Shown here: positions 40,895-49,861 of the stretch, piece by piece | Layout of the letters: each line of letters starts with the position of its first letter | Numbering within the stretch: position 1 is the first letter of the stretch | Origin: an uncultured Verrucomicrobiota bacterium | GTDB lineage: Bacteria > Verrucomicrobiota > Verrucomicrobiia > Limisphaerales > UBA1412 | Assembly (NCBI GenBank): GCA_944389455.1 | Contig: CALXMK010000010.1 | Span: 41,224-105,223 of the forward strand | DNA length: 64,000 bases | Direction of reading: 5' to 3' | Made by a program: the position numbers and the translations under genes | Notes under the pieces: model-generated | What the model was told of the DNA's origin: nothing | What the model saw: the letters and a program-made list of their open reading frames with translations, nothing else | Database searches by the model: none

Positions 40895-43411
40895 GTGAAG
40901 GCATGTACAGCTTTTTTAAGAAAATTGTTTCGCGGTAAGGTTCTAATCCTTTTGGCAGGAGGATGCGCACTGTCGTTTTGTCAGAATACGGTTTTTGCCG
41001 CTGATGAAGTTTATCTGCTGTTTTCGGATCAAAAGTCCCGTGTAAAGGAGTATTGTAAACAGGGATTGAAGGCTGAACTGTTAGCGGAAGATACGGTTTT
41101 GGTTTTGCAAGATGGCCAGGAGAGAATTTTTCCTGCCGGATCTTTCATTATGAGAGAAGGAGAGGAGGTTCCTCAGGAGCTTATGCTTCAGCTTCAGTCT
41201 GAGGCTACGAAGATTGCTTCACGTGATTTTATTTCAGTTGCGCTTCCAGAATCGACTGAGGAAGGGGTAACTCAAGAACTGAAACGATTTGATTTTGAGG
41301 ATGTTCTACATTGGAGATTGCCTAATTTCAGCGGGGCCCGGTTAATGCCGGAAGCTTGGTTGGATGGCGAACGTTATTTGCAGAGACGCTATTGCCAGGA
41401 GTTGGGACGTGAAACACTCTGTGTCATTGACGCATGGAGCGGTAAAGTATTAGGTCCGCTGGTAAAGGATCAGAAGTGGTTAGAAAGATTGAGAGAATTT
41501 CCGGCTTTTGAGAAGAAAGATAATTTAGAGCTTTCGGTCAGCAGAATGGATTCAAAGTTTGAGGCGATTTGGTTTTCGGCTGCTAATGATCTTTATTATG
41601 TGAAGTTGGATGGTTCTTTGGTGCGTCGTTTGACAGATACTCCTGTGCAAGAAGAATTAGTCAGTTTCAGTCCTGACGGGCGTTTTTTAGCTTATATTTC
41701 TGAAAATAATTTATATGTAGTCGATGTAGAGGCCGGAACTCCGCCCAGAGCAATTACGGCAGATGGATCGGAGACTATTCTCAATGGCAAGTGCAGCTGG
41801 GTTTATTTTGAAGAAGTTTATGGGCGGAATTGGAAAGGATATTGGTGGAGTCCTGATTCAAGAAAGATCATTTTTTATCGAACGGATGAGTCGATGGTGC
41901 CTGTTTTTACTTTGATAGATGAAACAGAAGATGATCAGAAGGTGATTCAAACTCGCTATCCCCGAGCCGGAGAACCGAATCCCAGAGTGACTCTGGCAGT
42001 AGCGGAGATTGCGGGAGGCAATCCTAGATTCATTAGTTTACGTGATTACGATCCGGAGAATTATCTGATTACACGAGCCGGATTTACTGCCCAGAATCGG
42101 CCTTGGTATATTATTCAAGATCGAGCTCAGAAGTGGTTGGATTTCTGGATTGATGGTGTAAAGCAATTCCGGGATTCTACTCCTGCATGGATTGAACCTC
42201 CGTTAGGCCCGCTCTTTTTGCAAGACGGTTCCTGGATCGGAAGCAGTACTCGTGATGGTTTTAATCATTTGTATTTCTATGGGCCTGAAGGAAAAGGAGG
42301 AACTCCCGAGGGAGTACAGCTTACTTTCGGCGAATGGGAGGTTCGCCATCTTATCCGAGCGGATGAGGAGGGCAAATGGGTTTATTTTACTGCGACCAGG
42401 GATAATTTGATTGCTGAGAATTTTTATCGGGTCAATTGGGAAACTCAGAAAATAGAAAGACTGACACCTGAAAAGGGGAATCATCAGATTTCTCTGAGCC
42501 CCGATTGTCGTTATTTTGCTGATACCTGGTCTAATCGTCAAAATCCCGGGCAATCGGTTTTGCGTCAGACACAGGGGGCGGCAAAGGTGCGTATGCTCCA
42601 TCTGAATCCGGTTTATGAACGCTCGAATTATCTTTGGGGAAAATCGGAACAATTTTCTATTACATTGGCTGACGGATATGAGATGGAGGTGGGGTGGATT
42701 TTGCCTCCGGATTTTGATCCGCAGAAGAAATATCCGGTTTGGATGTCAATCTATGGAGGTCCCGAAATGCCGAGTCTGAATGATAGTTGGGGGGGGGGCA
42801 GAACTTCTGATCAGTCCTTGGCGGCAGAGGGTGTTATTGTCTTTTATGCGGATCCACGGGTAGCCAGCGGCAAAGGAGCGTCGTATGCGTGGCCCTGTTA
42901 CCGTGGGATTTATCTCAGTGAAGGAGAAGATTTAGCTGAAGCGATTCGCTGGTTAGGAGAGCAGCCCTTTGTGGATAAGGAGAGAATCGGCTTAAGCGGC
43001 TATAGCTATGGCGGCAGCATGACTTTGTGGATGATGACACGCTACGATCTGTTTTGCGCCGGAATTGCGGGGGGCAGTGTAACCTGTGAGCGTGAGTATG
43101 ATACTATTTATACCGAGCGATATATGGATACTCCACAAAATAATCCGGAAGGATATAAGCTTTCATCTGTCCTGGAAGGAGCTGAGAATCTACATGGCAG
43201 GCTGCTGCTAGTGCTTGGAATGCTGGATGACAATGTTCATCCCTGTAATAGCTGGAAGTTTGCACATAGACTCCAGAATGCTCAGATTCAGTTTGAATTG
43301 ATGGCTTATCCTCGCACAAAGCATGCATACGCAGGAGCTCATCATTATCAGCTGATGCGTGACTTCATTCGCCGTAATTTAAAATTAGTGTCAGAGACTC
43401 ATCCAGAGTAA
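40895..43411 (+). CDS. S9 family serine peptidase (dipeptidyl peptidase IV type)
   Basis: This exported prolyl-type peptidase of about 839 residues has a DPP IV beta-propeller (residues about 130-560, with SFSPDGRFLAYISENNLYVVD and YFEEVYGRNWKGYWWSPDS) and a C-terminal alpha/beta-hydrolase domain. The catalytic Ser is in GLSGYSYGGSM near 703, the Asp in LGMLDDNVHP near 777 and the His in TKHAYAG near 810. The GTG start at 40895 is preferred: the longer frame from 40799 would run through the exbD terminator, while this one opens a proper signal peptide (KLFRGKVLILLAGGCALSF, cleaved near VFAADE). Confidence 0.92.
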   Translation: MKACTAFLRKLFRGKVLILLAGGCALSFCQNTVFAADEVYLLFSDQKSRVKEYCKQGLKAELLAEDTVLVLQDGQERIFPAGSFIMREGEEVPQELMLQLQSEATKIASRDFISVALPESTEEGVTQELKRFDFEDVLHWRLPNFSGARLMPEAWLDGERYLQRRYCQELGRETLCVIDAWSGKVLGPLVKDQKWLERLREFPAFEKKDNLELSVSRMDSKFEAIWFSAANDLYYVKLDGSLVRRLTDTPVQEELVSFSPDGRFLAYISENNLYVVDVEAGTPPRAITADGSETILNGKCSWVYFEEVYGRNWKGYWWSPDSRKIIFYRTDESMVPVFTLIDETEDDQKVIQTRYPRAGEPNPRVTLAVAEIAGGNPRFISLRDYDPENYLITRAGFTAQNRPWYIIQDRAQKWLDFWIDGVKQFRDSTPAWIEPPLGPLFLQDGSWIGSSTRDGFNHLYFYGPEGKGGTPEGVQLTFGEWEVRHLIRADEEGKWVYFTATRDNLIAENFYRVNWETQKIERLTPEKGNHQISLSPDCRYFADTWSNRQNPGQSVLRQTQGAAKVRMLHLNPVYERSNYLWGKSEQFSITLADGYEMEVGWILPPDFDPQKKYPVWMSIYGGPEMPSLNDSWGGGRTSDQSLAAEGVIVFYADPRVASGKGASYAWPCYRGIYLSEGEDLAEAIRWLGEQPFVDKERIGLSGYSYGGSMTLWMMTRYDLFCAGIAGGSVTCEREYDTIYTERYMDTPQNNPEGYKLSSVLEGAENLHGRLLLVLGMLDDNVHPCNSWKFAHRLQNAQIQFELMAYPRTKHAYAGAHHYQLMRDFIRRNLKLVSETHPE

Positions 43412-43475
43412 TTTTCGGAGAAAGGATTGTTCGAGTCAAAAGAGGATTCTGCTTAGAATAAAAAGGTTCAAAAGG

Positions 43476-43504
43476 CCGAACGGATTGATCCGTTCGGTTT
43501 TTTT
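43476..43504 (+). terminator. Terminator of the S9 peptidase gene
   Basis: A perfect 9-bp stem (CCGAACGGA / TCCGTTCGG) with a 4-base loop and seven Ts. Confidence 0.94.
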
Positions 43505-43528
43505 AATTGGTTCAGCTATGTCTTCGTG

Positions 43529-43562
43529 AGTTTGATACTATCTCATAGATAGCAATCAAACT
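43529..43562. repeat. Orphan long hairpin without T-run
   Basis: AGTTTGAT-a-CTATCT-cat-AGATAG-ca-ATCAAACT: 14 base pairs in two blocks with a slight asymmetry and a 3-base loop. Neither strand has a T-run, so it is not an ordinary terminator. Confidence 0.6.
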
Positions 43563-43686
43563 GAATTTCATCAGTAATCCCCTCTAGTAGAAAGTTTAAG
43601 AGCTATAGATCGTCGAAGGAAAATAATTTGCCGTTTTGCAGGTCCGAGGTTGGAAGGGGTGTTTTATGAGAGCGTCTATTGATAAT

Positions 43687-43733
43687 AATAAAAGCCGGGA
43701 GCAATACCTAAATTCAGGATTTATCTCCCGGCT
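43687..43733 (-). terminator. Terminator of the fumarase operon
   Basis: Stem AGCCGGGAG / CTCCCGGCT, followed on the minus strand by TTTTATTATT. Confidence 0.8.
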
Positions 43734-43776
43734 GTAAAAAGAGCGGAGTATTCCGCTTTTGAAAACTTTGAGCTTA

Positions 43777-44358
43777 TTACTTATTGACTAAGCGATTGAA
43801 TACAGCAGTGCTTTTTTCCAATATTTCTTTATGGAGAGAATTGCCGTGAGAGTCCATGGTGACCACCACGGGGAATTTGACTACTTCCAGTTCCCACATA
43901 GCTTCGGGAGAGCCGAATTTTTCCATAAAGTGGACGCCACGAACCCGTTTAATATTAGAGGCGAGAACCTGGGCGGCACCGCCGATAGCGTGAAAGTAAA
44001 CACAGCCGAATTCCTTGCAGGCGGCAAGTGTTTTTTCCCCCATACCTCCTTTGCCAATTACGGCGCGGAGACCAAGTTGTTTGATAATATCGCCTTGATA
44101 GGGTTCTTCACGGATTGACGTAGTGGGGCCGGCAGCAACAACTTTCCAATCTCCATTTTCGTCTTTAATAACTACAGGTCCGCAGTGATAGATAATTTTA
44201 TCTTTGAGATCCATATCCGGAGGGAGTTCGCCACCTTCATGGATATATTTGTGTGCGGCGTCACGACCAGTGAAAATAATGCCGGTAATTTCAACTTCAT
44301 CGCCGAGCTTAAGAGCGCGGATTTTTTCTTCAGTAAAAGGAGCTTCTAATTGAATCAT
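43777..44358 (-). CDS. Class I fumarate hydratase / tartrate dehydratase, beta subunit
   Basis: This is the swivelling C-terminal (beta) subunit of a two-subunit [4Fe-4S] hydrolyase, which hydrates fumarate to malate or dehydrates tartrate. The 193 residues include VEITGIIFTGRDAAHKYIHEGG, IYHCGPVVIK, AAGPTTSIREEPY and GKGGMGEKTL, all family signatures, and YFHAIGGAAQVLA. Fused single-chain enzymes (FumA/FumB) carry this as their last third. It lies 21 bases after the alpha subunit. Gene context gives no sign of tartrate use, so fumarase is the likelier role. Confidence 0.9.
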   Translation of the reverse strand: MIQLEAPFTEEKIRALKLGDEVEITGIIFTGRDAAHKYIHEGGELPPDMDLKDKIIYHCGPVVIKDENGDWKVVAAGPTTSIREEPYQGDIIKQLGLRAVIGKGGMGEKTLAACKEFGCVYFHAIGGAAQVLASNIKRVRGVHFMEKFGSPEAMWELEVVKFPVVVTMDSHGNSLHKEILEKSTAVFNRLVNK

Positions 44359-44379
44359 TGTATATTCTGGTTTGAAGGG

Positions 44380-45264
44380 TTAATAGAGCCAATTTTGAAC
44401 ACTGCCATCCTCACTCAGTTGGATGCCTTGTCTGCGGAAAGCCCAGCACATATAGCTAACTGAGACAAAGTAACAGGCGGGTAAACGGTTCATGGCACCG
44501 ATTTTGACACCAAAGAGAGTAGTCTTGCCGCCGAAACCCATTGGTCCGATACCGAGTTCATTGGCTTGTTTAAGAATAGTTGATTCCAATTCTGCCAGCT
44601 CGGGAATAGGATTGGTATCATCGAGCTTGCGCAAAAGCTGTTCTTTGGAGTGTTCAAAGCCGGTAGCGCGGTCACCTCCGATACAGACTCCTAAAATGCC
44701 CGGGCCGCAGCCTTTACCCTGAGCATTAAGCACTGCGTCAAGGATAACTTTGCGGCAGCCTTCCAGATCCCGATTAGCTTTGAGAGAGACCATAGGAAGA
44801 GAATATTGCTGTCCCATGTTTTCGCTTCCACCGCCTTTGAGCATCATTCGGACTTTAATTTCCGGAGAATTATGTTGATGAAAGTGGAATACAGGCATTC
44901 CAATGCCGATATTGGTTCCGCTGTTTTTGCCGGTAAGGCTGTCAACTGAGTTCTGCCGAAGATATCCGCGGCGAGTGGCTTCTTTTACGGCCTCGCGGGC
45001 TTTTTCGGCAAACATCATTTGGTCAAGCCCTACAGGACAATCAATATAGAAAAGACAGCTGCCGGTATCCTGGCAGAGGGGAAGCGACCTTTCTTGAGCC
45101 AGTTGAATATTGCGTTCTATGATATTGAGCGCATTTTGAGCAATGCTGTCTTGCTGTTCTCGTTGAATGGCTTGGTGGATAACATTCCTGACATCAGCGG
45201 GTAACTCCGTAGATGTCCGGCGTACCAGTTCAAGTAGTGAAGAATCTAAGTTACACAGTAACAT
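44380..45264 (-). CDS. Class I fumarate hydratase / tartrate dehydratase, alpha subunit
   Basis: This subunit holds the oxygen-sensitive [4Fe-4S] cluster. Motifs are LPLCQDTGSCLFYIDCP near residue 60, MLKGGGSENMGQQYSLPM, GCGPGILGVCIGGDRATGF near 190 and GPMGFGGKTTLFGVKIG near 245, giving the cluster cysteines. Length is about 294. The start is set at the second ATG (45264): a predicted -10 box abuts the first ATG at 45270, so transcription would begin at about 45264. Use of an iron-sulfur fumarase fits a largely anaerobic lifestyle, which is inference. Confidence 0.9.
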   Translation of the reverse strand: MLLCNLDSSLLELVRRTSTELPADVRNVIHQAIQREQQDSIAQNALNIIERNIQLAQERSLPLCQDTGSCLFYIDCPVGLDQMMFAEKAREAVKEATRRGYLRQNSVDSLTGKNSGTNIGIGMPVFHFHQHNSPEIKVRMMLKGGGSENMGQQYSLPMVSLKANRDLEGCRKVILDAVLNAQGKGCGPGILGVCIGGDRATGFEHSKEQLLRKLDDTNPIPELAELESTILKQANELGIGPMGFGGKTTLFGVKIGAMNRLPACYFVSVSYMCWAFRRQGIQLSEDGSVQNWLY

Positions 45265-45270
45265 TCCCAT

Positions 45271-45299
45271 AGTATAGTGAATTAAAGAGTGTTTGTCGA
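45271..45299 (-). promoter_or_regulatory. Promoter of the fumarase operon
   Basis: On the minus strand -35 TCGACA, 17-base spacer and -10 TATACT, each one base from consensus. The -10 directly abuts the first ATG, implying a leaderless message starting at about the second ATG. Confidence 0.6.
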
Positions 45300-45367
45300 A
45301 AAGAATTGAGAAATGCCAATTCAGATTATTTATAATAAACTATTAGAGTTTTATTCAAGAATCTGTT

Positions 45368-45397
45368 TTGAAAAGGGCGTATCTTAAGAGAAATAAT
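45368..45397 (+). promoter_or_regulatory. Promoter of the mannosidase gene
   Basis: -35 TTGAAA, 18-base spacer, -10 AATAAT, each one base from consensus; predicted start near 45404. Confidence 0.5.
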
Positions 45398-45427
45398 AGC
45401 AATTTAAGCTTAACAGCGGAGGAGATT

Positions 45428-45478
45428 ATGATTAGAATGCATAGCAGATGTACATGCATATGGACAATAATAATCTAA
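45428..45478 (+). CDS. Possible 16-codon leader peptide before the mannosidase
   Basis: The only strong ribosome-binding site here, CGGAGGAG, serves an ATG at 45428 that opens a 16-residue frame (MIRMHSRCTCIWTIII). It overlaps the first ten codons of the mannosidase in another frame. The mannosidase ATG at 45448 has no site of its own. Translational coupling or leader control is possible; chance is not excluded. Confidence 0.3.
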   Translation: MIRMHSRCTCIWTIII

Positions 45479-48400
45479 AGAGAATAAATCAATGGATTTT
45501 TCGGAGAGGAAAGCTAGAAGGATTGCTTAAAAAAGCAGCCATAGGCTTTTTGGGAGTATTGGCTATGTGGGGAACAGCAGAACTGCAAGCAGCAGAGAGC
45601 TTGCTTTGGAGTATTGGAACTCCGGATAAATCGGATGCTGAGTTCTGGGGGGATACTGGTAATTATAATACATGTCCGAGAGATGCAATGTATTTGGTAG
45701 GAGTTTCCGTGCCGAATGAGAATTGGCCTTTTATGCAGCCGGGGCCGGCGGATAGTTGGGCAGGAAATAGAAATCATTCTAATTGGATTTTATTTTGTTT
45801 GGGGAATGTTCCTAAGGAATCGGAAGGAAATTATTTTCTGAGACTTTATTTAAAGAATAGCCACAAGGATGTTCCTCCGCGATTGGTAATTCGGCTTAAT
45901 GGAAAATTAGCAGGAGAAGTTCAATTAATGCCGGGACAGGGGGATGATCTGGTTCAGGGTAAAGTTAAAGAGGTGATTGGTTCAAAAGTGGATGTTTCTG
46001 TCAATCCTACTCTTTTGAAAAAAGGAGAGAATATATTGGAAATTGCAACTGAAGGTGGAAGTTGGTTGTATTATGATGCGGTAGAATTTTGGAGCCCGCA
46101 AGAGGCTAAGTTGACTCTGCCGGGAGATCATCAAGATGGGCGACTGACTCGTCTAATAGGAATAGAAGAATATGGGGTATTACTGCGGGATCCGGAGAAT
46201 CCAACAGGGAAAAAGGCGTTGGCTCCGATAGGATTAAGAGTTGCTCATGTGGGAAGAGAGTTTCAAGCGAATTTGTTTTTTGATCAGAAGTTTCTCAGTG
46301 AAATAAAGTTAACTCCTGGGGGGAGAGTTTATGAGGTAAAGCTGCCCTATCACAGCTCTCGTAGAAAAGGAGTTCTGAGTCTTAAATCTCAAGGTGGAGA
46401 AGTCCTCTTTGAGGAGGAAATTATGATGCCACAGCCCAAATTGGAGGAGTTTTATCTATTCCCTCATTCTCATGTAGATATTGGTTATACCCATCGGCAG
46501 GATGAGGTTGTCGATTTGCAGATAGAAAATATGAATATTTCCTTGGGGCTGATCCAGAAAAGTGAGGAAATGGAACCATCAGCCCGTTTTAAATGGAATC
46601 CGGAGAGCTTATGGGTAGTAGATCATTATTTGAATCGCGAAAGTGAGGAGAATAAGGAACTGTTTTTGGAGAAGGTTCAAGAAGGAAGTGTGAGTTTGGA
46701 TGCTTTATACGGAAATTTGCTGACGGGGTTATGTCGTCCAGAAGAACTTTACCGTGGAATAGCCTATTTTGCAGGCAAATATGGTGAACTCACGGGCAAA
46801 CCAATTATTTCAGCAGCGATTTGTGATGTTCCCGGTTATACCTGGGGTGTTGTTCCAATGATGGGACAGGCCGGAATTAAATATTTTGCGATAGCTCCTA
46901 ATTATTCGGATCGAATTGGGAGGGTTCATGCCGTGTGGGATGACAAACCTTTTTATTGGATCTCTCCTTCGGGAATGGAGAAGATTCTCTGTTGGATAAC
47001 AGGACATTATTGGAAACATGGGAATCTGGAAAATGAGGTATTAGCTCATCTGAAAAAAAGGCAGCGGAGTGATTATCCCTATTCACTGGAATGGATGTAT
47101 TGGATCGCAACGAGAGATAATGGTCAGTGTGACAATTCCCCTCCGGATACCAATTTGTCTGCGGCAGTAGAGGATTGGAATCAAAAGTATTTGGCTCCTA
47201 AGTTAATTATAGGGACATCAAAGGAATTCTTCCCGAAGTTTGAAAAACGTTATGGAGATCAATTGCCGGAGTATCGCGGGGACATGACTCCTTATTGGGA
47301 GGATGGAGCTGGAAGCACTTCAGCAGAGACGGGCATGAATCGCAGATCGGCAGATAAACTTTCACAGGCAGAGACTCTTTGGGCAATTCTCGCTCCGGAG
47401 AAGAGACCCGCAGAGAAATTGGAAGAGGCTTGGAAGAATGTTTTGCTCTATAGTGAACACACCTGGGGGGCTTATTGCAGTATTTCCAATCCTGATGATC
47501 CTTTTACTGTTAGTCAATGGGAGAGAAAACGACAGTTTGCCCTCGACGCAGCAGCTCAGGCGGAAAGTTTGTTAAAAGAGGCTGTTGCCGAAGCAGATTT
47601 TGATTCTGAAAAAGAGAATAAAGAGAATGGCTTTAGTGTTTGGAATACGACTCAGTGGATAAGAACAGAACTGGTTAAAGTTCCTGCCGAGTTGGCGGAA
47701 GAAGGTGAGTTTGTTTTGAATGAGGCGGGAGAGCGACAGCTTTCGCAGAGATTAAGTAATGGCGATTTGGTTTTCCTAGCGCGAGAGGTCCCTCCTTTGA
47801 AAGGAAAAAATTATTTTGTTTCTTCTAAACTGGCGGAAAATATGGAAAACGGACCGGAATGTATGCCGCTTCAAGTCAAAGAAGAGGGAAAAATCATTTC
47901 AGACAAAGTGGAGCTATCTTTGGATACAGTAACAGGCGCTATTCGTGAATTACGTTTCACGGGAGAAGAACATAATTTTGTCGATCCCGATGCTCCGGTT
48001 GGGTTAAATGACTATCGCTACTTAAAAGGGGTAGATCCTTCGAAAGCTCAAGTCAATGGACAAGTTAAAATTGAAATCGCTGAATCGGGACCGTTGGTAG
48101 GTGCTTTGCGGGTAAGCTCAGCAGCCCCCGGGTGTGTGGAATTAATTCGAGAAATCCGTTTGGTAAGCGGCAGTTCCAGGGTAGAGATTATCAATTTTGT
48201 AAACAGGGAAGCGGTGAGAGAGAAAGATGCCGTACATATTGGATTTGGATTTAATATTCCCAATGGACAGCTGAGAATGGAAACTCCTTGGGCTGTAGTA
48301 AGACCTAATTATGATCAATTACCCGGCTCATGTTATAATTGGTATACCGTGCAGCGTTGGGTAGATATTTCAAATCGAGATATTGGCATTCTCTGGGGAA

Positions 48401-48936
48401 GTGTGGATGCTCCGCTGATGGAGATCGGAGGACTGACGGCAAATCTATTAGGTTCGGTTTCTCTAGATGAATGGATGAATTTGGCATATGAATCACAGAC
48501 GCTCTATTCTTGGGCTCAGAATAATCATTGGCATACCAATTATAAAGCGGATCAGCCCGGAGTGACTGTCTTTGTCTATTTCCTGGAGCCTTATCATGGG
48601 GAATACGAAGGAGAACGAGCAGCTCGTTTCGGACAAGAAACAACACGTCCTTTGGTTGTGGTACCTGGTATAACCGCAGAAGAGCAAGAGAGGGAATTGT
48701 GTCTGCCCGTTTTGGAGTGGAGTGATTTTGCTCTGGAAACTCTTAAGGTTAGTGAAGACGGAAAGGCGTATATTTATCGTTTACAAAATATGGCCCCTGG
48801 GCCGCGTGTATTAGAATTATGGCAGCGAGGCGAGGAAATCTATCAGACAGATTTGAGTGAGAAACCACTAAAGAAGCTTCATCGTTCGGTAACTGTTCCA
48901 GCATATGGGATATTAAATCTACGGGTGGAGCGCTGA
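45448..48936 (+). CDS. Secreted GH38-like alpha-mannosidase with N-terminal carbohydrate-binding-like domain
   Basis: This exported glycoside hydrolase has 1162 residues. A signal peptide follows a long basic n-region (KKAAIGFLGVLAMWGTAELQA, in part, near 27-48). Residues about 55-215 look like the beta-sandwich domain found at the end of family 4 polysaccharide lyases (WSIGTPDKSDAEFWG ... YYDAVEFW). The catalytic part resembles GH38 mannosidases: HSHVDIGYTH near 340-349 with zinc ligands, the putative nucleophile Asp in ICDVPGYTWG near 460, and the zinc ligand His in SEHTWGAY near 670. C-terminal beta domains complete it. Host or plant glycan degradation is the likely role; sugar specificity cannot be told. 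Confidence 0.82.
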   Translation: MYMHMDNNNLKRINQWIFRRGKLEGLLKKAAIGFLGVLAMWGTAELQAAESLLWSIGTPDKSDAEFWGDTGNYNTCPRDAMYLVGVSVPNENWPFMQPGPADSWAGNRNHSNWILFCLGNVPKESEGNYFLRLYLKNSHKDVPPRLVIRLNGKLAGEVQLMPGQGDDLVQGKVKEVIGSKVDVSVNPTLLKKGENILEIATEGGSWLYYDAVEFWSPQEAKLTLPGDHQDGRLTRLIGIEEYGVLLRDPENPTGKKALAPIGLRVAHVGREFQANLFFDQKFLSEIKLTPGGRVYEVKLPYHSSRRKGVLSLKSQGGEVLFEEEIMMPQPKLEEFYLFPHSHVDIGYTHRQDEVVDLQIENMNISLGLIQKSEEMEPSARFKWNPESLWVVDHYLNRESEENKELFLEKVQEGSVSLDALYGNLLTGLCRPEELYRGIAYFAGKYGELTGKPIISAAICDVPGYTWGVVPMMGQAGIKYFAIAPNYSDRIGRVHAVWDDKPFYWISPSGMEKILCWITGHYWKHGNLENEVLAHLKKRQRSDYPYSLEWMYWIATRDNGQCDNSPPDTNLSAAVEDWNQKYLAPKLIIGTSKEFFPKFEKRYGDQLPEYRGDMTPYWEDGAGSTSAETGMNRRSADKLSQAETLWAILAPEKRPAEKLEEAWKNVLLYSEHTWGAYCSISNPDDPFTVSQWERKRQFALDAAAQAESLLKEAVAEADFDSEKENKENGFSVWNTTQWIRTELVKVPAELAEEGEFVLNEAGERQLSQRLSNGDLVFLAREVPPLKGKNYFVSSKLAENMENGPECMPLQVKEEGKIISDKVELSLDTVTGAIRELRFTGEEHNFVDPDAPVGLNDYRYLKGVDPSKAQVNGQVKIEIAESGPLVGALRVSSAAPGCVELIREIRLVSGSSRVEIINFVNREAVREKDAVHIGFGFNIPNGQLRMETPWAVVRPNYDQLPGSCYNWYTVQRWVDISNRDIGILWGSVDAPLMEIGGLTANLLGSVSLDEWMNLAYESQTLYSWAQNNHWHTNYKADQPGVTVFVYFLEPYHGEYEGERAARFGQETTRPLVVVPGITAEEQERELCLPVLEWSDFALETLKVSEDGKAYIYRLQNMAPGPRVLELWQRGEEIYQTDLSEKPLKKLHRSVTVPAYGILNLRVER

Positions 48937-49024
48937 GAGCTAAGATGTTCTCTGGAAGGTATTGGCATGAAGAGAGTGATGTAGCTAAAAAAAGAAGTTC
49001 AATAGCAATTGGAGCCAATAGACA

Positions 49025-49861
49025 ATGAACAATCAAGAGACAAAAGATGGACGCGAGCCTTCCGTTTTATTATTAATTCCGGCCTATAATGAGGAGAAGC
49101 GAATAGGTCCAGTATTGGATCGCTATGCAGTATATTTTCGAGAGTGTTATAAGGGCAAATTTGTATTGGTAGTAGTGCTGAATGATTGCCGTGATAATAC
49201 TTTGGGAGTTGTTCTGGCAGCGATGGAGAAATATTCTCAGACAATCCGTTATCTGAAGTTTGATGAGGCTATTGGTAAGGGCGGAGCTTTAATTGAGGGA
49301 CTTAAGTTGTATCAGGAGGCGGAGTATATCGGTTATGTGGACGCGGATGGCGCCACTTCACCTGAAGCTTATCATGACCTGATACGGCATTGCCGTGAGG
49401 CTGATTGCGTGTTTGGTTCACGCTGGCTGCCGGATTCGGTGATCCATCACGCCCAGGAAAGTAAAAGACAATTTGCCAGCCGTTGCTTTCATATTATTGT
49501 ACAGTCGCTTTTTTGGATGAACATTAAGGATACTCAATGCGGTGCCAAACTTATTCATCGCAAAGCGGCGGAAGCGGTTCAAAATCACTTAATGATCGCC
49601 GACATGGCCTTTGATATTAATCTTCTTTATGTGTTGAAGCGGAAGGGATTTACTCTCAAGGAGATTCCTACGGAGTGGACTGATCAGATAGGAACGAAGG
49701 TTGTATTGGGAAGAACTTCTTTGACGATGCTTCTATCGGTTATCCGACTCAGAATTATCTATTCGCCATTTTATAAACCTCTGAAACCTTTATTGAGACC
49801 AATTTCAGCTTATCTTTATAAGAAACTGGCTGCCCCGTATCGGAAGTGTGATCAAACTTGA
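49025..49861 (+). CDS. Family 2 glycosyltransferase, dolichyl-phosphate glucosyltransferase-like
   Basis: This GT-A glycosyltransferase has 278 residues. LLIPAYNEEKRIGPVL is at the N-terminus, YVDADGATSPEAY near residue 103 carries the DxD-type metal motif, and GSRW, DTQCGAKLIHRKAA and GTKVVLGRTSLTMLLSVIRL follow. This order is that of Alg5/polyprenyl-phosphate-glucose synthases. There is no membrane helix beyond a hydrophobic C-terminal segment. It presumably makes a polyprenyl-phosphate sugar donor. It overlaps lon by 14 bases. Confidence 0.88.
   Translation: MNNQETKDGREPSVLLLIPAYNEEKRIGPVLDRYAVYFRECYKGKFVLVVVLNDCRDNTLGVVLAAMEKYSQTIRYLKFDEAIGKGGALIEGLKLYQEAEYIGYVDADGATSPEAYHDLIRHCREADCVFGSRWLPDSVIHHAQESKRQFASRCFHIIVQSLFWMNIKDTQCGAKLIHRKAAEAVQNHLMIADMAFDINLLYVLKRKGFTLKEIPTEWTDQIGTKVVLGRTSLTMLLSVIRLRIIYSPFYKPLKPLLRPISAYLYKKLAAPYRKCDQT

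Larger units (their letters stand above)
43412..43776. other. Convergent intergenic region with several hairpins
   Basis: This 365-base gap between the S9 peptidase and the fumarase genes holds a plus-strand terminator (43476-43504), an orphan 14-bp hairpin (43529-43562), a minus-strand terminator (43687-43733) and a small hairpin AGCGGA-GTAT-TCCGCT just after the fumarase stop. No open frame or promoter worth calling was seen. Confidence 0.6.
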
